From Larimichthys crocea (lineage: Eukaryota; Chordata; Actinopteri; Sciaenidae), in assembly GCF_000972845.2 (NCBI RefSeq), contig NC_040027.1, positions 13,941,760 through 14,005,759 of the forward strand: DNA of 64,000 nt. The letters run 5' to 3'. This document shows, in pieces, positions 35,760 to 48,100 of this stretch. The notes beneath the pieces were generated by a model, which saw only the letters and a program-made list of their open reading frames with translations, was not told the DNA's origin and searched no databases. Every line of letters begins with the position of its first letter. Positions within the stretch are counted from its first letter, which is position 1. The translations under genes and the position numbers were made by a program.

Positions 35760-36184
35760 ATGGCGCGAGACAGCGAAGACCCCGAGATGACCAAAGCTTC
35801 AAAAGTCAAACGACAGAGAAAGAAAAAGACCAAAGACAACAAAACCAGGACTGTCCACGCCAACATACTGTATGATTACTCCAAGGGAGAGGAAAACCCG
35901 AACCGACACTATGCAAACAACAAGATTAAGACGACCAAATACACTGTGCTGTCTTTCCTGCCCAAGAATCTCTTTGAACAGTTTCATAGGTTTGCTAATG
36001 TTTACTTTGTCTTCATCGCCCTGTTGAATTTTGTCCCGGTTGTCAATGCCTTCCAGCCAGAACTCGCTCTGGCTCCTGTCGTCTTCATTTTGTCTGTCAC
36101 TGCCATCAAAGACTTATGGGAGGACTACAGGAGACACAGGTCGGATAAAGAAATCAATCACATGGACTGTCTGGTCTACAGCAG
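35760..36184 (+). CDS. atp10a: atp10a exon 1 (residues 1-141 plus 2 nt)
   Basis: N-terminal basic region ([14 protein letters not shown], ~18-30), then the P4 signature [22 protein letters not shown]1 and TM2. It ends CAG|gtaagt in phase 2. Confidence 0.95.
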
Positions 36185-39100
36185 GTAAGTGAGGCCTGGA
36201 TACCAGCAGTGTCCAGCTGTGGCTCAAACTTTATGACTGTGTGTGTGTGTGTGTGTGTCAGTAAACTTTCCAGCTGATGGAGGCAGATTGTAACAACAAA
36301 AACATTTTCTAAACTAACCTAGCAGATCATACAAGCTGGCCTCACAGAAACCAGCTGTCAGTCTCTCAGTTTTTCAGCATCCAAGATGAATATACACTTC
36401 ATTTGTACAATTGCAACTTTTGAGAGGTGTTTCTAATATTTTTGCCACCCCAGTTAGGGAAAATAGCCGCTCTAACCTTTCTAAATAACTATCTAACACA
36501 TCAAAAGGATAAAAAAAGACCTAAAAGAAACAAAAACAATCAGGACCTTTCTTAACTAACCTACGAGATCATACAAGCTGGCCTTCATGCTACAGNNNNN
36601 NNNNNGTAAACTTTCCAGCTGATGGAGGCAGATTGTAACAACAAAAACATTTTCTAAACTAACCTAGCAGATCATACAAGCTGGCCCTACAGAAACCAGC
36701 TGTCAGTCTCTCAGTTTTTCAGCATCCAACATGAGAAATATGAGGAATATACACAATCGGTGGCTTCATTTGTACAATCTAGTGTGATCTGATGTGATAA
36801 TATAAAAAAGACCTAAAAGAAACAAAAACAATCAGGACTTCATTTTCTTAACTACAATAAAACTTTTCTTAACATGAGAAATATGAGGAATATACACTTC
36901 ATTTGTACAATCCAGTGTGATCCGATGCAACAACTCTGCCGTATATGCAACTTTTGAGAGGTGTTTCTAATATTTTTGCCACCCCAGTTAGGAAAATAGC
37001 CACTCTAACCTTTCTAAATAACTATCTAACATGTCAAAAGGATTAAAAAAAAGACCTAAAAGAAACAAAAACAATCAGGACTTTTCTAAACTAACCTACC
37101 AGATCATACAAGCTGGCCTTCGTGCTACAGAAACCAGCCGTCAGTCTCTCAGTTTTTCAGCATCCAAGATGAATATACACTTCATTTGTACAATCCAGTG
37201 TGATCCGATGCCATATATTCAACTTTTGAGAGGTGTTTATAATATTTTGCCCACCCCAGCATCTGTATTGTTGTTGTTGGAAAAATAGCCGCTCTGGTTA
37301 TGGTTAAAAGGATAAAAAAAGACCTAAAAGAAACAAAAACAATCAGGACTTTTCTCAACTAACCTATTCATACAAGCTGGCCTCCAAAAACCAGCTGTCA
37401 GTCTCTCAGTTTTTCAGCATCCAAGCTGTATATTCCACTTTTGAGAGGTGTTTCTAATATTTTGGCCACCCCAGCATCTGTATTGTTAGGAAAATAGCCG
37501 CTGTAACCTTTCTAAATAACTAACTAACACGTCTGATTTTGGTTAAAAGGATAAAAAAGACTTAAAAGAAACAAAAACAATCAGGACTTTTCATAACTAA
37601 CCTACCAGATCATACAAGCTGGCCTTCATGCTACAGAAACCAGCCGTCAGTCTCTCAGTTTTTCAGCATCCAAGATGAGAAATATGAGGACTATACACAA
37701 CCGGCCACTTCATTACATGTACAACAGCTCTGCCATGGTGTTTCTAATATTTTGGCCACCGCAACATCTGTATTGTCAGGAAAAGTAGTAACTCTCTCAT
37801 CTCTCTAACCTTTTCTAAATAACTTTATTTATGTGTTTTTTAAGTGTTTTTACAAACTCGACTGAAGGCAAATATATATAATATATAAGATGGAGGCATA
37901 AAAAGGGAAAAATTTACATTAAAAAGTCACGTCTGGTTTTGGTTAAAAGGATAAAAAGACCTAAAAGAAACAAAAACAGCCAGGATCTTTCTAGCATACA
38001 AGCTGGCCTTCATGCTACAGAAACCAGCTGTCAGTCGCTCAGTTTTTCAGCATCCAGATGAGAAACTCAAAGAGTTAAATCTGGCTAACACATGAGGAAT
38101 ATACACAAACCGGCCACTTGTACAATCCAGTGTGATTCATTACTACAACTCTGACATATATTCTACTTTTGACAGATGTTTCTAATATTTTGGCAACTTT
38201 ATTCACATACAGAGGGCCATAATATTAGAAATGCAAGTCGATATAGTAATAATAACTCTGTTTTAATAGCACCTTTTAAAAAAAACAAACAGGCTTTACA
38301 AAGTACTTCACTGTGCAGCAGACTCGACAGAAGGCCAAACAACTTAGTAAAACACGACAAAAATGAAAGTCACAGAAAACATATATGATGGTGGCATAAA
38401 AAGGGAAAAAAGTGACATTAACGTTGGGTCTGGTTATGAGTTAAAGGATAAAAAGATTTAACAAAACAAAAAATCAGGACTTAATTTTACTGAACTAACT
38501 CGCCATACCATATAAGCTGGCCTTCGTGCTACAGAAACCAGCTGTCAGTTTCAGTTTTTTGTACATCCAAGATGAGAAACTGAGTTAAATCTGGCTAACA
38601 CATGAGGAATATACACAACCAGACACTTCATTAGGTACACTTGTACAATGCAGATAGATAGATAACTTTATTGAAGTATTACAAACACAAAACGGGCATA
38701 GGATATATATACAAAAGGCACAATATGTTAAAAGTGACTACAGTATAAATATAATTAAAAGTCTAAGGGATGGAAGAAAACTGTTCTCTTCAAATATACA
38801 AAAGAAAATAAGAAAAATAAGACTGGAGCATAAAAAGGGAAATGTTGACATTACAAAGGCAGGTCTGGTTTTGAGTAAAAGCATAAAAATATTATAAAAT
38901 CTATAGAAACCAGCTGTCAGTCTCTCAGTTTTTGAGGGTCCAAGATGAGAAATTAATAATATTTCAGGCCTCTCTTGAGTTAAATCTGGTGAACACATGA
39001 TGAATATACACTTCTTTAGGTACACTTGTACAATAAAATGTGATTTATTACAATAACTCTGGCATATATATTGAAAAATAAAAGAATAGCAGGACAGCAA

Positions 39101-42100
39101 TAAGAGGGATAAACACATGTAAGATGGGGGCATAAAAAGAGAAAAGCTGATATTAAAAAGTCAGGTCTGGTTATGGGTAAAAGGATTAAAAGCTTGTGCG
39201 ATTGAGTTTTAAGAAGTGATTTAAAAGAGTTCACTGCAAACTTACAACCCCAATAACAAACATATAGTTAAATGAATCCATCTCTGGCAGTGTCAAGCTT
39301 CGTCAAAGTAGTATTTATGGCAGAGTTGTAGTTTTGGATCTGGTTGTATCGTTTAAGTGTACCTGATGAAGTGGCCGGTCAGTGTATAATCCCACGTGAA
39401 AGTCTTCAGCTTATCTGTCAGAGAGGTGTGAAACTATGTTCCTAACGATACAGATGTTACCTCATTCATTATGAGTGATTATGTTACCTGACAACCTGTT
39501 TCTCTCTCAGGCTTCCTACTACTACTAACTATTTCCCCCCCCCTGGTTCTCTGTATGTGTGCGTGTGTGTGCAGAGGGTATTTTGCTAATGAAAAGCAGC
39601 ACTGTCGTCCATGTACAGAGCATAATTCATGGTAATCAAAAGGCTCAGTGTTTAGTGGCTCCGCAATTTTTTTGCTAACTCTTGACCCAAGTTGTTCTGT
39701 CAAGGTTGGACATAATTGAATTTTCTTCTGCTGTGGCGATATTGTGCAAAACATCTCCCTTTTCTTCAACCTGGCAACGGCTGACTTGACTAAAGAAGGG
39801 GGGAAAAAAAAAAAAAAAACCTCTACATGGCAGCTTTAATTCATTTTTCTCAAGGTTAAATACACAGTCGCTTAGACGATCTATCACTCTTGTTTTCTCT
39901 GGCGAAGTTTTAACTGCAGGTTAAAATCCATCTCTAAATGGTTCACCTAATAAATCTCGCCTTGTATTTATGATAGAAGAAATACCATTTTTATCAAAAA
40001 CGTTAATATTTACAGAGTCTGAAGGATGGCCGTGTGCTGGTAAACGATTCCTCCCGTTTTTCACGACTGATTTACTCCCAATGATTCATCCTAAATGTGG
40101 ATTTTGGAGCAGCTACACAAATGCAGACACACCCAGTGAAATCAGGCACTCACACTTGAACTAAACTGAGTTTAAAGGAATGTAAATAGTTTGCTCTTAA
40201 TCTACTTTTACACAGTGCTAACAACATCCACCGCCGCCACTGCTGCTGCTGTCCTGTATCTGGACTCCAGGTCACCGAACGTCCAGCTCAACCAAAAACA
40301 GCTTATCCTGCTGATATATTCTTTCGTAACTGACCGGCTGATTAATTAGTGACGTGTGTGGGCCATCTTTTCCACCGCTCTATTTACTGTAGTTATTTTG
40401 TGGTCATGCACACAGAACAGAAGATAGATTTCACATTTAAGCAGTGGACTAGATGGGGAAATAATTCATTTTTATCAGACCGAGTGTCCCCGTTCCACTT
40501 TTTTTGTTTGTTTCAGACAATATTTCTAATGCAGAGAGAGATTATTGATACAAAAAGCTGTGATCTGGACTGTTTCATTCGCTCTGACATGAAAGTGTTA
40601 GCAGTAGCTGTGACCAAAGATCACTAGTAAGAAGAGCGCTTGGGTATTTCCAACAGACATATTATTAGATAACTTGGTATGTTATGGTTACAGAGGGGTT
40701 ATGAACATTTAATAAGGTATGAAGTCAAAGATAACATGAACCATGTGCTCATTAGATTCACGCATATATGAAGTCTATAAGTTTATTCATATGTTTTCAA
40801 CTAATAATAGTGTTTTTGTTCCTGGTATTTTTAGTTTTAACAGACGTACCACTGAGTTAGGCTATCGAGTCTAGCTTTGTAGAGATCAACAGTTCATTGG
40901 TTTTCTGCCCTCACAACTGGCACAGGGTTGACTGGTGGTCTGTCTGTTTGTGCTGAACGTAACCGCTGTAAAACAATCAGGAAATAACTTTTTATTCCGC
41001 TGATTAATTGGCTTAATCGATGCCGGTGCTCACTCGCTCTCATTCACTGTCAATGTCGCTCAACTGATGCTTTCTCTCAAACCATCGGACACAAACCAAA
41101 TTAAACTTTAGTCCATGAATCCATGAATTTCAGAAACATTTCAGGCTGACTGTGGAGGTTTTACCAGGGACAGGGTCTGGTGTCTTACATTTACATTTAC
41201 TTACATTGGGGCTCAGAAACTTTGAGCAAACATAGACCTAAAATAATGTATTTTACTGTAGCATAAAGTCATTTTATTTCATGAACCACTTCAGGGAGAT
41301 AGTCGACTCTTTCTGCAATAGTAAACTTTACAAATGTGGGTCACATATAGAACAATTCTGTGCCCAAACTTTAGCAAGCCTGTGCTTCGTCCTCAGGCTA
41401 TTGATCCACGTTCAAGCAATGGAAAAATATGGAAAAGAGCAAATGTTATTGACATAAGTTTCTAGTTTGTTGTTGTTCTCTTGTCCAGTCTAATATTATA
41501 TTAAGTGCATGGAAAAAGTCTTGACTTTCATGCAGAGTGTGTGTATTTTCAATGACAAAATTCAAGGAGAGGAATGTTTTTATATACTCGGATGTGAGTC
41601 ATTAATGCCAGGGGGGTTGTTATGAATAAATAACAGAGTTATTCTCCCTTCCCTTTCACTCTCTTTCACGGTTGTTTCTAGCTTAGTGATATGCATTATT
41701 TAGCATATTTGCTCCCAGGAATATCTCGTTATTGTTCAGAAATGAACCCTTAGTGGAGTCTCATCCATCCACGAGTGTTTTTGCACATTAATAGTTGAGA
41801 ATGCAGCAACTTCTGCTCAGCCGCTCTACCTAACACCACAAATTCACTTGTGGTGAGATGACTCAGTCTGTTGATATGAACTTAAAATAGAAAACTCGAT
41901 GTTGTCATACAAGTGGCATTGTTCCTCTTTTGTTGTTTATTTAACCACCTAAAAAAGGGCTTATCTCATCCACCTACATGTCAAATCTGTAGATGAGATG
42001 TCACAGTGTGGACTTTTTTCTTTGTGTTTTGATGGGCCTAGTCACTCTAAATGTGGCGAGGCAGACTTTGGAAGCAGCTTTTGCATCAACAAACAGGCCG

Positions 42101-45100
42101 TCTTCTTTTACACATCACATATTTGCTGTCCCGTACAGATTTATGGAAGTCAAGCTGAAGTTTCTGTTTATAGAACCACCAATTATTGAAAACAATGGCC
42201 CCCCACATCTTTCAACCAGCAGCTTACAGCAACTGTTTGCCCCCATTGTTCTGGCAGAGTGGAGAGACGCTATGTGGAGAAGTACTGGAAGGAGGTGCGG
42301 GTGGGAGACTTCATCAGGCTGCGATGTAACGAGATCCTCCCCGCCGATGTTCTGCTGCTGAGCTCCAGCGACCCTGACCGCCTTTGCCACATCGAAACCG
42401 CCACACTGGACGGAGAGACCAACCTAAAGCAGAGGCAGGTCGTCCGCAGCTTCTTTGACCTGGTGAGACAGATGCTCCTTTTACTTTTTTTTTGTTTTGT
42501 TTGTTTCCATCTTGTCATAAATGGCCCACACAAGTTGAGTCTGTTTTTAGATGCATGTAAAAAAAAAAATGTTGTTTTTGGATGCACAAGTTCACGAGTT
42601 CATGAGTTGTGCTTCCAGCTATTTCTTGGTGTTACTGCGGTCATGCAGTTTACTTTTTTACCCAGTATCTGAACTTAGAAAAGTAATCTCCATGTGTTTT
42701 AAATGTTTTGTGCACACAGCAACTTGAAATGAGCATTTACGCATATTAAAGATGCTCAAACATCTTCGTGTTTCGTTGTGTTTGCAACCTAGTTTTTGCT
42801 CTTTGCCTAACTGTTTTTAGTGACAATAATGGTAAATGTGAAACTATGAAACATGTTAGTGTGTAAACATCAGAAGATTTGGTTGTTTTTAACAGTTTCG
42901 TATCATTATGAACTGAATAAATTGTCTTGCCTGAAACAAATCTTTTTAAGATACTATTGAGGCTGTTCACAGGAAATACACGGCACATCTCATTAACTGC
43001 ACCTCAGGTCATCTAAGGGTACATTCAGACAGGATCAGGTGCTGCTGTGAATCACTGTAGGGTTGTTAAACAACAGTTTGTGTTGAGTGTAACCGCTGTG
43101 AAACAATCAAGAAATAACTTTTTATTTTGCTGATTAACCGGCTTTATGGATGCCGTTGCTCCTTAACTCTCATTCCCTGTCTATGTTGCTAGACCACTGC
43201 TCGCTCACTCGCTCGCTCTAAATTGCAAATCAGACTCAGATTTAGAAGCTGGGTACATTAAGAACACAACAGGTAGAGTATCAGAGAGTTTAGTCCATGA
43301 ATCCACCTGGATGGACGTCAGGGTGTGTTTTCCTAAAAGTTGGATCTGGCTCAACTTCTCGGCTGCTGAATGTTTCCTAATAATGAAATACACTAATAGT
43401 AGTCACTTCATATATGCTACACAAGTTAGATCTTTTTTCCATCATTGTAATTTATGTGACAGACATATTAACTAAACTACACTAGATTAGTACGGAAGTT
43501 ATGCAATAAATCCTCCCTTCATGATGTTTATAATGTTCAGTTTTTGTCACTTCTGATGGTGTTTAATTGTTTTGTGTTCTATTGAGCAACGTTCCTAATA
43601 TTTTGGCCTTCTCATCTACATCACTGAGGGACTAAATATTCCAAACAGCTCTTAGTGTACTAAACTGAACAGTTTTTAATTGGGCCTCACGGTGTCTGAG
43701 TAATCATCTGTTTGTCGTCTGTTTGCAGGATTGTGATTTTGACCCCTTAAAGTACAACGGCGTGATCGAATGTGAGAAGCCCAACAACGACCTGAACAGA
43801 TTCAGAGGCTACATGTGAGTACCCTCTCTTGTTCTGTACAGTATGTGTGACTGATGGCTCAAAACTTTCTTTTTTGTTAACTCACATTAAATGTTTAACT
43901 TTCATGTCAGTGTGAATGAACGCTGTGACATTTTAAACTCCAAAATGGAAATAATGTAACACTGCGGTTTGTTGACAGGCCAGAAGTTTCTAACTTAGAA
44001 TTATGACTTAAACAGTTTTTCCAAGTCAAGATTACGATTTGCCTTGTTGGGATGTGGTTGCGGGGTTTTGCCCGCTTGACCATGCAAATTTGAAGATGTA
44101 TGTGCTTCCTCACGACTGACCAGAATAAACTGAAGCAGCAGCAGCAGCTGCTCTTTGCAAGCCGGATTACTGAAGCTATAGTTTTCAGACTTGAGAGCCA
44201 GCGCGAATATTTAGCAACAACAACTTGCCCCCTCTCTCTCAGCTGATTTCCTGTGTTACACCTTACTTCCTTTTTGTCTGTGTTTGCGGTAGAAATGCCA
44301 GAGGGTTACAGGATATGTTTTTGACAGAGAGATAAGTAGGAAGCTGAAATCCAAGTTTAACCCCATGCTTCAGCTCATCCTGTTGTAGTACTTTGTTTGT
44401 TAATAACATTTACTAATAACATCTGTCAACCAGTTATAATATTGCACCGAAATATCTGTAGTACACAGATATTTGATATCTTCTGTGGCTCTGAATGAGC
44501 TTAAAGTCTGAAAATAACCCTGACGATGTGATCAGGGTTATCTTGGCTTGGTTACAAACTGGAGGTGTGAGGCGTCTACTGGGCAAGGTGGGACTAATTA
44601 AAAATGCTATTGAGTTCCTTTGTGAGAAATGTACAGTAGGATCCAGTGTTTTTGGAGCTTAGCCTACACCAGGGGCTGAAATAAAGGACGTCTCAGCATT
44701 TTATTTTATCTGTCTGAGCTCTGAGCTCCCCCAACATTGTAGAAGTTCAACACTAAAATGATGAAGTACCCCTTTAAAAACTTGGATGGCACTTGGCATC
44801 AGGTAGCACCACTGACAGTATAAAGAATGGACAGCATATGCTTGACGTCACCTGTTTTGATCTCTGGCTCTGGCTGCCCCCATCTTGGAAGTGTTGCCTC
44901 TTCCGCCTCCCAGCTGATCTTAAAATCCTACCTGTCCACTCACCTGTCAATCAAAGCAGCCACTCTGTTAATTCTGCATAACTTTAAGCCTTAATATAAT
45001 TTGAACAGGTGAGTTATATAGATATTCACCCTCAGTACAGTTGTCATGAACGGGGAAATTAGCTACAGAGACCAAAACTGTTTTTTGTACCAGGCTGTAA

Positions 45101-48100
45101 ACATGTTTATTTCTGCTGTGAAGTTGGACATTTTAACATGGGGGCTTATGGAGACTGACTCACTTCTGTAGCCAGCCTCAAGTGGACGTTTGAGGAACTG
45201 CAGTTTTTGACTCCACAGACATGGACGTTGCTGCTTGGTCAGCATCTTCAGTAACACAGTGGAAATGGGCTATTTGACGCTTGCAGTGTTTGTGTTTTGT
45301 TGGTTGTCTGGAAACTTCATGGTGATGACATGACTCCAGAAAGTCACCGCCCCCGGCTCAGAAATAGTTGAGTTCACAACCCCACATAAATCTACAGCGT
45401 GGTGTTTTTACACTTCAGTATAAACACATAAAATAAGCTGAGCTTTAAAAGTTTGTGTCGGGAGACTTTATTGGTTTTTGCAGAGCCAGACTAGTTGTTT
45501 CCAGTCTTTATGCTAAGCTAAGCTAACCAGCTGACAGACATGGGACTGGTATTAATGGTCTTGCAAATTTTGAGCTGTTGCTTCAGCATATTCATGATCA
45601 TGTCTATCAGTGAGATGCAGCCTGCTATTATCAGATTTTCCACAGGCCTGGATTTACGCCAGGTGTATTTCCTCGGCCTATTCATTGCGTCTCCTCGCTT
45701 AGGCGTGTTCGCTAAGTTTGAGTGAGGCACAAGATGAGAAACCGTCCAGTAAAATGGCCGGGCGGACACGCGCTCACATGATTATGACATTTATTCTTTG
45801 CTCAGAAGGAGACCAGATGCTGCAGGTATTCAGTTGCCAGGCTACAGTGGAGCACAGGGCACAGCAGCACAGTCGAATGGGAGGAGGAGGAGGGAGCAGT
45901 TGTCTCAGCAGTGTTTTATTACATTACGGCAAATGGCACCAAGTCTAATCTCACTACCTTCCTGGGAGAGAAAGCACTGTGTGTCTCCGAGTGTTATCAC
46001 TTCCTCGAACAGTGTGAGCTATGAACTAGGACGAGCTGTGTGTGAACTACGGCTGCTCGGCGCTCAGGGACACTGTTATTAATCTGTAATGGTGGTGACG
46101 TGTCAGCCGGCCTGCTGTCAGAGGCCAAAGGATGAACATTCCTGTTGGTAAACATGCTGACAGTTGCGTGACTTTGAAAGAGGATACAACAGAGATGGTT
46201 TAACGCCACTTCCAGCTAAAGGTTGTAGAGCCGTTTAACTAACACACTTGTAATCCTGGATTTAGTAATGGGATTAAGGCTGACATTAAAAGCTCAGCTC
46301 TCCCCCCAACAACAGGCACATTTGCCCCTGATTTAATACAGATCCACATACATCTCACTCTTTTCTAAGAGGGTTTTGAACTTCCTCGGTGGGCTGGCCA
46401 AAAGCTGAACTCAGTCTTTGTATAATGAGCCTGACGAGCTTTAAATTTAAGTCCGAAGTGAGATCTGAGGGTCAGCAATGAATTGCCTGATTGACTCTAA
46501 GCCCGAGGGGTTTCTGTGGAGGGGTAGCACAGTCGGTGCTTCTATATCAGAGGGAATTTGTGCTGAGATAAGGGCTCCTGGTGAGGGAAGACCACGGTGC
46601 TTTAGAGGGTGATCGATTGAGGTGCTCGACGGAATAAACAGATGTTGTTGGGCCTCTAGGTATAGAGAGATACTTTCTACTAGAGTGTCAGTATTTTTCA
46701 GACATAACCGTTTAATTTTTATACATCTTCTAACCTGACAGACTCCATCGAAGTGGAAGAAGAGATGCACTTTACAAAGAAAACCTGCTGCTGAGAGGCT
46801 GCACCATCCGCAACACAGAAGAGGCCGTGGGAATAGTCATTTACGCAGGTTAGCCCCCCCCCCCTCTCAAAATATCTGCTTTCACGCTCTATAATCGACC
46901 TCCTTGACCAGCTTGCTGCTTACACACTGCGTGTCTTTCGCAGGTCACGAGACCAAAGCCATGCTAAACAACAACGGCCCGCGCTACAAGCGTAGTAAAC
47001 TGGAGAGACAGATGAATGTAGACGTGTTCTGGTGTGTCATCATCCTGCTGGTCATGTGCCTGTTCGCTGCTGTCGGTGCGTAGCAGTTGAGAGGGAACGG
47101 TTGTTTTGGAAAAACCTTGTGGTTTCTATTCAGAAAATTCAATTTAAAACCTTCATTGTGAAAATTCTCTCCCACTTTTTCTGTGCTTTTTATTTATATC
47201 TTGTCATTCCAGTGTTTTATACAAGTTGACCTTGTGGTGTTGCTGTTCCAGGTCATGGGCTGTGGATGTTTCAGTACGGAGATAAGAGACCTGTGTTTGA
47301 CGTTCTTAGTCCAGAGGGGACAGACTTATCACCCATCATGTCCGCTATTTATCTCTTCCTCACTATGATCATCGTCTTTCAGGTACGAAACGATAGAGAA
47401 GCTTCAAGAAGCAAATAAAGATACAAACAAGTATGAAACGTTTTATCCCACTGCACACGAGCGCTGCAGTCATTATTTCACCCTCCTCCGGGTATGTGAC
47501 CTCTAGATGTTAATCTTCACGTTTTAATCTGGAAAAGCAGTGAGAAGGTGCTTCTCTTCTATATACTGCAAAAATAATATTTATAATACAGGATCAAAAT
47601 AGGACAACAGTGCCACCTGACAGCTATTGATTTGTTAGTTTTGTTTGACTTCTTTTTTGTGCTTGCATGCCAAAATGTCAGTGAAAATGTCACCCCGCCC
47701 CGTGTCAGATGTTCCCTCGATATCACCTGACTTGTGAAATAAATGAGGAAGTCAGTGGAGATAGTAGTTTGGTTACACTGTACAACCACTAACCGTTTGA
47801 GAGCTGGCAGTATTGCCAGACATTGCCTGATACACTTTTAAATAAACACATGACTCCGCTGGCGTTCAGGCACGGGGAGAGAGAGCGAGCGGCTGAACTG
47901 CCCTCTAAAGAGCTATGACTCATTTCTTCAGGACTACTTTCCAGAAAATGTTGCCTCGAATCGTGTCACTCGGGATCAGAGCAGCCTTCTTTTAAACAAT
48001 CACACATATACACTTATAGATCTTTTTTTTTTAATGATTAAGATGTTGACCTTTTTGAAAAGGCAACAGAAAAGCTGTGTTTATATCAAAGTTTGATTCC

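Larger units (their letters stand above)
36185..42257 (+). other. atp10a: atp10a intron 1
   Basis: About 6.1 kb. It holds a GT microsatellite (36235-36258), a composite tandem array with an assembly gap (36261 to ~39380) and a family D copy (40945-41130). About 39400-40940 and 41140-42257 contain nothing I can assign. Confidence 0.85.
43815..46741 (+). other. atp10a: atp10a intron 3
   Basis: 2927 bp; contains family A copy A8 and a family F copy. No other feature is supported. Frames at 45518-46209 and 46447-46770 show no protein similarity. Confidence 0.85.

Noticed and set aside
38738..39234. 131- and 72-codon minus-strand frames in intron 1
   Set aside because: They are contained in the tandem array; no similarity to known proteins.
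36261..39380. CRISPR-like array because of regular repeats
   Set aside because: Modules are hundreds of bases long, diverged, of irregular spacing and in a vertebrate intron.
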